A stretch of 6,834 nucleotides of DNA from JBGSOV01 sp964558715 (GTDB taxonomy: Bacteria; Patescibacteriota; Gracilibacteria; CAIRYL01; GCA-016699755): assembly GCA_964558715.1 (NCBI GenBank), contig CAZLFD010000055.1, positions 1 through 6,834 of the forward strand, written 5' to 3'. Position numbers and translations under genes: made by a program. The notes beneath the pieces are model-generated. The model made no database searches, was not told the origin of the DNA, and saw nothing but the letters and a program-made list of their open reading frames with translations. Positions 1-4,193 of this stretch are shown piece after piece (the first letter of the stretch is position 1; each line of letters starts with the position of its first letter).

Positions 1-2
1 AT

Positions 3-956
3 GCAGCGGCGGCAGAAGCTGCTCAAATCGCGGAAGCTTCAGATGCAGAAGTCGATGTCGATGGAGCACTCGACAATGCTTCAGAGCTAATAGTAGCGGA
101 GGATTTTGATACCGCAGCTGAGTCGTCGATTGATGCCAACCTCACCTCGCAGGTGTCTGCCGATGCGCAAAGCGGGGATCAAGCATCAGACAGTATGGAT
201 GAACCAACAGACGCCACAAATACCAAAACAGAAACTGACGTAACAGCAACTCTATACGCCGAGGCCGAAGCAGAAACTGGAGCCAAGAGCACTGCAGCAA
301 CGGAAACAGGGGCAATAAGTGCCCTTAGCGAAACGGAGGTAAACGAGCAAAATGACGCAGGTAAAGAGGTAACACCAGAATTCGACATTAACGAGAATAT
401 CGATGCATCGACTGAAGTCGATGCCAATGTCGACCTTTCTACGGCTGTCGAAACTACTCTTCAAACCGAAACTGCAGCAGATGTGGAAGAAGAGGCAGAC
501 GCAACGGTCATCGACAACACTGCTGTTGACGAAGCAGATGCTTCACCTCCTATTGCTGCAACCGATGATATCGCAGCAGATGCAACGCTTTCGGCAGAAA
601 CTGGCAATGTTGTCAGCCAAGACCAAAGTGCCGAAAACGAAAACAAAGAATTTGGCGATGTCGAGATCGAGGCGACCGACAAACCAGAAGACAAAGAAGG
701 CGCAGACCGTCTTGAACTGGCTGCAGAGCAAGATGAAGACGAGGAAGAATCAGAAGATGCGGAAGAGGAGGAAGATACAGAAGAAGAGGCCTCGTCTGAT
801 GAAGACGCTGAAGAGGATGAGGAAGAAGATGCAACCGAAGATGAGGAAGAAAATGAAAAAAACCTCGATGATGGCGCCGAACTTTACGGCGAAGCTGATG
901 CTTCCAACGATTCCGTAAGCGACGATTCACTGTACGGCGACAGCAAAAAAAACTAA
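3..956 (+). CDS. Acidic, low-complexity, probably disordered protein (5' end outside window)
   Basis: The frame is open from the first complete codon at position 3 to TAA at 954-956, giving at least 317 residues. A GTG at 153 could be taken as a start. The 50 codons before it have the same Ala/Asp/Glu/Thr-rich composition with no stop, so the gene most likely begins left of the window. I see no cysteine, tryptophan, membrane segment or known domain. The middle is rich in Ala, Thr, Asp and Glu. Bases 726-872 encode a dense Asp/Glu block, followed by a short tail ending in KKN. The motif L-Y-[GA]-[ED] occurs three times (near bases 252, 882 and 930). This resembles an intrinsically disordered acidic tail, perhaps of a larger protein whose folded part is off the window. 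Function unknown. It converges on rsmA, and the two stop codons overlap. Confidence 0.75.
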   Translation, partial: AAAAEAAQIAEASDAEVDVDGALDNASELIVAEDFDTAAESSIDANLTSQVSADAQSGDQASDSMDEPTDATNTKTETDVTATLYAEAEAETGAKSTAATETGAISALSETEVNEQNDAGKEVTPEFDINENIDASTEVDANVDLSTAVETTLQTETAADVEEEADATVIDNTAVDEADASPPIAATDDIAADATLSAETGNVVSQDQSAENENKEFGDVEIEATDKPEDKEGADRLELAAEQDEDEEESEDAEEEEDTEEEASSDEDAEEDEEEDATEDEEENEKNLDDGAELYGEADASNDSVSDDSLYGDSKKN

Positions 957-1759
957 TCAGTCATGCTTTCTAGTGTTTTTGCAATCTGTTCCCACTGGGC
1001 AATCGTCAGACTTTCGGCACGCAGATTTTCATCGATGTCGCATTGCTTCAGAATAAGTGGATCGAGATTGTTCTTGAGCTTTTTTCGCGGTTGGGCAAAG
1101 CCCATTTTCACTGCGTGAAAGAAAAGGCGCGGTGAAACGCTGATCCGTGGCGCATCAGCAACGGCGATGTGAAGAATAGCAGAATCGACTTTGGGCGGCG
1201 GAAAAAACGACTCTGCCGGAACAATGGCTTTGATCTCGGCATCACCAAATGCCTCGACAATCAGAGAAAGAATGGATCGATGTTTCGGATGGCAGATTTT
1301 TTCGGCGACTTCTTTCTGCACCAATAATGTGATGCTTTGCGGACGATGCTCAGCCTCTGGCAAAAACTTACGCAGAATCGGCGAGGTCAGATGATACGGA
1401 ATATTGGCGACCAGTTTGTATGGTTCGACAGGGATTTCAAAATCGAGCACATGCTGATGCAGTATTTCAAGCCGGTCTTTAAAGAAGCGTGTGGTCTCAC
1501 GCAAGACAGGAAGGATGTCATTATCGATTTCCACAGCGAACACTTTTTTTGTTCGCGGCAGAAGTTGTGTGGTCAGTACTCCCGGGCCCGGGCCGATTTC
1601 TACAATAGTATCATCTGCTTGCAAATCTGCTGTCGCAACAATGGTTTCGAGTGCTTTCGCATCCACCAAAAAATTCTGCCCGAAACGCCTTTTTGCCCAC
1701 AAGCCATACTTTTTCAGTAGGTCGCGTAATTGCCGACTGTCGGTAAGATCGTAGGCCAG
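953..1759 (-). CDS. rsmA: 16S rRNA (adenine1518-N6/adenine1519-N6)-dimethyltransferase RsmA (KsgA)
   Basis: RsmA uses S-adenosylmethionine to dimethylate two adjacent adenines in helix 45 of 16S rRNA late in 30S assembly. Visible motifs, numbered from the CTG at 1757-1759: GQNFLVD at 27-33, the SAM-binding loop EIGPGPG at 54-60, the acidic end of strand 2 (VEID) near 76-79, the catalytic NIPY at 119-122, QKEVAEKI at 148-155 and FFPPPKVDSA at 185-194. All are typical of the family. The ordinary in-frame start is TTG at 1700-1702, giving 249 residues. Upstream of it, directly after tandem stops TAA-TAG, the frame encodes AYDLTDSRQLRDLLKKYGL, which matches the N-terminal helix known from family members (as in Bacillus KsgA, ...ILKKYGF...LGQNFLID). 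I therefore extend the gene to the CTG, giving 268 residues. The identity is very secure but the exact start is not. It ends with TAG at 953-955, overlapping the stop of the convergent acidic gene. Confidence 0.95.
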   Translation of the reverse strand: MAYDLTDSRQLRDLLKKYGLWAKRRFGQNFLVDAKALETIVATADLQADDTIVEIGPGPGVLTTQLLPRTKKVFAVEIDNDILPVLRETTRFFKDRLEILHQHVLDFEIPVEPYKLVANIPYHLTSPILRKFLPEAEHRPQSITLLVQKEVAEKICHPKHRSILSLIVEAFGDAEIKAIVPAESFFPPPKVDSAILHIAVADAPRISVSPRLFFHAVKMGFAQPRKKLKNNLDPLILKQCDIDENLRAESLTIAQWEQIAKTLESMTD

Positions 1760-1778
1760 CTATTAAAAAATGTGAGGT

Positions 1779-1790
1779 CATACTACCTCT
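1779..1790 (-). promoter_or_regulatory. Shine-Dalgarno-like AGAGGT with ATG, out of frame with rsmA
   Basis: On the minus strand AGAGGT (1785-1790) lies three bases before an ATG (1779-1781). This is the best ribosome-binding site near the 5' end of rsmA, but the ATG is one base out of frame with RsmA. Its frame runs across the rsmA start region and ends near 1611, without family resemblance. It may be the original rsmA start, separated from the body by an indel or a shift, or a leader-type start. A chance match is also possible. Confidence 0.3.
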
Positions 1791-2039
1791 ATTTATGTCA
1801 CTCCTGCTAGTCATGATCTCGTCGAATGGCAAAACGATCTTTCAGAAGAAAACAAGAGCCTTCTTCGAATAATCAGAGCAAGATATAAAATACCCGACAC
1901 AAATTCTCCGTTTTGCGAGAGGTTCAGGTACACAGAGCGGCTCGTTAAGAAACAGATTTAAAAACTGGCGGATTCCTAAAAAGTACTACGGCACTCAAAC
2001 ACGCAGGGGTCCTGCAAGAAATGTGAGCGAAAAATGAAA

Positions 2040-2130
2040 TTTGGGCTGTTTTGACTATTTGGGAAAAATATCACTGGTTTGGCTCTTTGGGGTATTCGGG
2101 TGGTTTGGGAAAAATATAGTCTCATTTGGG
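2040..2130 (+). repeat. TTTGGG-rich block with a 14-bp exact direct repeat
   Basis: TTTGGG occurs at 2040, 2058, 2086, 2104 and 2125, with a near copy TTTGGC at 2078. The 14-mer TTTGGGAAAAATAT is repeated exactly at 2058-2071 and 2104-2117, 46 bp apart. AAATATCAC also recurs at 2066 and 2143. The arrangement suggests a degenerate tandem repeat. No function is visible. The G runs are too far apart for a compact quadruplex. Confidence 0.6.
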
Positions 2131-2170
2131 ACAAATAGGACTAAATATCACCAAGTCGTATTCAAGCTTT

Positions 2171-2201
2171 GGTTCCGGTGTTCTTGAGCCGCACCTGAAC
2201 C
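2171..2201. repeat. Dispersed hairpin repeat, copy A
   Basis: An imperfect inverted repeat: GGTTCCGGTG (2171-2180) pairs with CACCTGAACC (2192-2201) at nine of ten positions around an 11-base loop. Its right half and flank (2186-2204) match 3930-3948 at 17 of 19 positions, so it is one copy of a repeat present in both gene-free stretches. Confidence 0.6.
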
Positions 2202-2215
2202 GGTCCCGCCTAAGG

Positions 2216-2234
2216 AGCAACTTTGCTAGTTGCT
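2216..2234. other. Stem-loop 2 of the downstream-htrA cluster
   Basis: AGCAACT (2216-2222) and AGTTGCT (2228-2234) are perfect reverse complements around the loop TTGCT. There is no T tract on either side, so it does not look like a simple intrinsic terminator. Confidence 0.5.
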
Positions 2235-2242
2235 TACTCACT

Positions 2243-2268
2243 TCACAGTCTCTGATTAGGGACTGTGA
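2243..2268. other. Stem-loop 3 of the downstream-htrA cluster
   Basis: TCACAGTC (2243-2250) is the exact reverse complement of GACTGTGA (2261-2268). With three further inner pairs, one of them G-U in plus-strand RNA, the stem reaches 11 bp with a GATT loop. It is the strongest hairpin in this gap, and no T tract follows on either strand. Confidence 0.6.
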
Positions 2269-2286
2269 CGCTAATTTCAGGATGGG

Positions 2287-2308
2287 ACAGTCTTCTGCGA
2301 GAGACTGT
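2287..2308. other. Stem-loop 4, related in sequence to stem-loop 3
   Basis: ACAGTCT (2287-2293) and AGACTGT (2302-2308) are perfect reverse complements around an 8-base loop. Both arms resemble those of the stem-loop at 2243-2268 (ACAGTCTCT versus ACAGTCTTCT; GACTGT in both right arms), which suggests duplication. Confidence 0.55.
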
Positions 2309-2311
2309 ATC

Positions 2312-2328
2312 GGGGGAAAAGATCCCCC
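2312..2328. other. G5/C5 stem-loop 5 near the 3' side of htrA
   Basis: GGGGGA (2312-2317) pairs with TCCCCC (2323-2328) around AAAGA, and three T residues follow on the plus strand. On the minus strand it lies about 50 bp past the htrA stop and has no T tract, so it is at best a weak or factor-assisted terminator or an mRNA 3'-end barrier. Confidence 0.45.
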
Positions 2329-2380
2329 TTTCATGTAATAAGTTCAGGCTCTGCGACAGGGGGAAATCACAACTGTTTAC

Positions 2381-3712
2381 CTACTCCACCTTCTCTAATA
2401 CCAACGTCGTCTCGTACTCCTCGTAATCCCCTAACATTCGTAGCGTGATTTCATCGCCGACAGTTTTTTTACTCAGTACCATGCGGATGTCATTCGCTTC
2501 GTTTATCGGTGTGTCATCGATGGCAAGGATGATATCTCCTTCTTGTATACCGGCCTGAGCGGCGGGTGAATTTGGGATGACAGCTGGCTCCCCTCCCTGA
2601 CCAGTGATAATAAGCGCGCCAGTTTCGACTTCTGCGCCAAACACTTCAGCATTTTCGGGCGTGATGATCACATAGCGAATACCGATAAACGGCCGCACGA
2701 TTTCGCCATATTTCAGCACCGAATCAGCGACGATTCGCAGTTCATCGACCGGAATAGCAAAGCCGATGCCTTGGGCGCCACCAGCGACTGCCGTATTCAT
2801 ACCGATCACTTCACCACTTATGTTAACAAGTGGCCCGCCAGAATTACCAGGGTTTATCGCCGCGTCGGTCTGCAAAAGATTGCTGATCTCTTCTACGCCC
2901 TGCCTGCCGTCAGAAGCAATAATACTGCGTCCCAATGCCGAGACGATACCCGTTGTCACCGTATTCTCGAACTCTGCCAAAGCGTTCCCGATGGCGATGG
3001 CACGCTGCCCTACTCGCACATCACTCGATTGCCCGAGTGGTAATGGTTGCAGAGCGATTCCTGGAGTTTCAGTATCGACCTTGATCACGGCGATATCTTG
3101 GTACCTATCGCGCGCGATCACCTCGGCCGGTAGTTCTAATCCGTTGGCAAGCACCACGGTGTATTCGTCGTTCGCATCACTCACCACATGGCGATTGGTG
3201 AGAATATAGCCATCTGCCGAGATGACAAAGCCCGATCCTCCACCGACCACAACACGGCGGCGGGCATCAGATGGCTCTTCTTGTAGCCCGAAGGGGCTAC
3301 GATTCCGAAAAAGATATTCACGCTCTACAGTAATACTCACGACTGCATCGCGAATCTGCTCGACGGTACTTGAAATAGACGCTTCACCCTCGCCTTCACG
3401 AATGGTAACAAGCTGTTTGCGCAACAATTCGTTTTCTTCTTCCAGACTTGCCAAACGGGCGAGTACATCATTTTCAAGAGCGAGTGATTGTGAGTCGTTC
3501 TGCTGTACGAGCTCATCGATGACTCCCGTCAGTTGATCCCACGTCACCGGTTCGCCGGGTGCGCTAACCAGGTCGATCTCGTTCACGTGCGCGCTGAGAT
3601 CGGATGTATTGTCGGCAGCAAAAAAATCACCCTCTGCAACTTGATATCCGCTGTATAAACCGAGTATTCCTGTAGCAGCAAAGAGCGTGATGAGGATTCG
3701 TGGATGTTTCAT
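2381..3712 (-). CDS. htrA: Membrane-anchored HtrA/DegP-family serine protease with one PDZ domain
   Basis: A trypsin-like (S1C) protease of 443 residues, probably degrading misfolded proteins outside the cytoplasmic membrane. Residues 5-24 form one hydrophobic segment (uncleaved anchor or signal peptide). Residues 75-105 look like a coiled coil, a plausible oligomerisation stalk. The protease domain spans about 113-335, with catalytic His175 in TNRHVV, Asp206 in QDIAVIK and Ser291 in GNSGGP. A single PDZ domain fills about 340-440, with the GD(I)I core near 392-395. All three catalytic residues are intact, so it should be active. There are no cysteines. The start is ATG at 3710-3712, chosen because the hydrophobic segment follows at once. 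The bases before it are CTCCCC, with no Shine-Dalgarno site. It ends with TAG. One TM plus one PDZ resembles DegS-like and other tethered HtrA proteins, but the exact substrate cannot be read from sequence. Confidence 0.95.
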   Translation of the reverse strand: MKHPRILITLFAATGILGLYSGYQVAEGDFFAADNTSDLSAHVNEIDLVSAPGEPVTWDQLTGVIDELVQQNDSQSLALENDVLARLASLEEENELLRKQLVTIREGEGEASISSTVEQIRDAVVSITVEREYLFRNRSPFGLQEEPSDARRRVVVGGGSGFVISADGYILTNRHVVSDANDEYTVVLANGLELPAEVIARDRYQDIAVIKVDTETPGIALQPLPLGQSSDVRVGQRAIAIGNALAEFENTVTTGIVSALGRSIIASDGRQGVEEISNLLQTDAAINPGNSGGPLVNISGEVIGMNTAVAGGAQGIGFAIPVDELRIVADSVLKYGEIVRPFIGIRYVIITPENAEVFGAEVETGALIITGQGGEPAVIPNSPAAQAGIQEGDIILAIDDTPINEANDIRMVLSKKTVGDEITLRMLGDYEEYETTLVLEKVE

Positions 3713-3733
3713 GGGGAGATGTAATAGAGATGT

Positions 3734-3762
3734 TTTTTACACTACTAACTATTTTTTAGCAA
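3734..3762 (-). promoter_or_regulatory. Possible htrA promoter
   Basis: On the minus strand TTGCTA (3757-3762) and TAAAAA (3734-3739) are 17 bp apart, each matching four of six sigma70 consensus positions. The box lies 22 bp upstream of the htrA ATG, implying a short leader without a Shine-Dalgarno site. Weak by sequence alone, since the area is A/T-rich. Confidence 0.3.
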
Positions 3763-3863
3763 GCGTACCAGATTTTACTTTCGCGAAAAACCTTGCCTCA
3801 TTTCAAGAGAGTTTTGTTGCGAATGTTACATGGAATTGAATACCACAAGATGTAACGTTGGCA

Positions 3864-3887
3864 GGGCACGCTGCTGTGCGCGTGCCC
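3864..3887. other. GC-rich stem-loop
   Basis: GGGCACGC (3864-3871) and GCGTGCCC (3880-3887) are perfect reverse complements around an 8-base loop. No T tract follows on either strand. It lies about 150 bp upstream of the htrA start on the minus strand. Confidence 0.55.
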
Positions 3888-3915
3888 CATGCTTTGATAT
3901 CACACAAAATACGCA

Positions 3916-3945
3916 GGTTCAGATTCATGGAGCGGCACCTGAACC
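3916..3945. repeat. Dispersed hairpin repeat, copy B
   Basis: GGTTCAG (3916-3922) is the reverse complement of CTGAACC (3939-3945), with a 16-base loop. The right half and flank (3930-3948) match 2186-2204 at 17 of 19 positions. Copies A and B have nearly equal length (31 and 30 bases) and the same left-arm start GGTTC, so they look like members of one repeat family. Confidence 0.6.
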
Positions 3946-3962
3946 AGTTGTAACGAAAAAAT

Positions 3963-3983
3963 GGGCAGGCACAGAGACTGCCC
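3963..3983. other. GGGCAG/CTGCCC stem-loop
   Basis: GGGCAG (3963-3968) pairs with CTGCCC (3978-3983) around a 9-base loop. The loop side contains CAGAGACTG (3972-3980), the reverse complement of CAGTCTCTG in the stem-loop at 2243-2268. On the minus strand it reads as TGTAGGGGCAG...CTGCCC, a shape common among bacterial intergenic repeats. Confidence 0.45.
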
Positions 3984-4023
3984 CTACAATTCCAATTGCC
4001 AGATTTCAATCTCTAGTTGCCAG

Positions 4024-4046
4024 AAAAAAAACCTCATAGGGCTTTT
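4024..4046 (-). terminator. Weak candidate terminator downstream of the S8 protease gene
   Basis: Minus-strand RNA would read AAAA-GC-CCU-AUG-AGG followed by eight U. CCU/AGG pairs, and AAAA can pair with the first U residues if GC is bulged out. The U tract is good but the stem is poor. It lies about 150 bp past the stop. The GC-rich stem-loop at 4065-4098 just before it may assist. Confidence 0.35.
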
Positions 4047-4064
4047 CTTGTTTGCTTGAGCAGA

Positions 4065-4098
4065 CCCCGCATCTCGCTCGTAACGCGCTGGTGCGGGG
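4065..4098. other. CCCCGCA/TGCGGGG stem-loop
   Basis: CCCCGCA (4065-4071) is the exact reverse complement of TGCGGGG (4092-4098) with a 20-base interior. In plus-strand RNA the stem extends to 9 bp through one G-U pair and one C-G pair. It sits about 100 bp downstream of the S8 protease stop and may mark the end of that transcript. It is not a tRNA: no anticodon arm or T arm can be drawn. Confidence 0.5.
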
Positions 4099-4193
4099 CG
4101 TAGCATCTTCGGACATATTGCTTCGCTCAGCATTCACCTCGAATTCAGCTACGTTTGCTGTTTGCTGTGTACTTTGTTAGTTGCCAACTTGCT

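Larger units (their letters stand above)
1760..2380. other. Gene-free stretch between rsmA and htrA
   Basis: About 620 bp with no convincing intact gene. Bases 1776-1961 (plus strand) are open and look protein-like but have no ATG, GTG or TTG. A second coding-like stretch continues one frame over from 1957 to a TGA at 2035-2037. These could be remnants of a decayed gene. Bases 2040-2130 are a TTTGGG-rich repeat block. Bases 2171-2328 contain five successive stem-loops. I see no tRNA, CRISPR array or transposase. Confidence 0.6.
3713..4193. other. Gene-free, hairpin-rich stretch between the S8 protease gene and htrA
   Basis: About 480 bp without a convincing gene. It contains four stem-loops (3864-3887, 3916-3945, 3963-3983, 4065-4098), a possible terminator near 4024-4046 and short repeats: TTGCCAGA at 3996 and 4017, TAGTTGCCA at 4014 and 4178, and a CGTAGC/GCTACG pair at 4099 and 4148. 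The short ORFs across it have no protein-like character. I find no tRNA. Confidence 0.6.

Noticed and set aside
403..918. Plus-strand ORF encoding a very Lys/Arg/Met-rich protein
   Set aside because: It is the frame-shifted reading of the GA-rich acidic gene. The extreme composition comes directly from GAN codons read one frame over.
1611..1832. Minus-strand ORF with a good ribosome-binding site overlapping the rsmA 5' end
   Set aside because: Most of it lies in a shifted frame over the conserved rsmA sequence and has no recognisable domain. Only its start site is kept, as a possible clue to the rsmA start.
2040..2130. G-quadruplex or CRISPR array in the TTTGGG block
   Set aside because: G runs are separated by roughly 5 to 26 bases, mostly well beyond compact loops, and repeat units are only six bases with irregular spacing and no spacers.
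2122..2338. Two antisense 70-residue ORFs over the hairpin cluster
   Set aside because: Both contain SQSLIRDC only because the stem-loop at 2243-2268 is palindromic. Neither looks like a protein, and both span all five hairpins.
3803..4039. Short ORFs on both strands in the gap upstream of htrA
   Set aside because: They run through GC-rich inverted repeats, are Cys/Arg-rich without domains, and have no start signal.
4065..4098. Possible tRNA or other structured RNA gene
   Set aside because: The seven-base stem resembles an acceptor stem, but the enclosed 20 bases are far too short and no T-loop motif is present.
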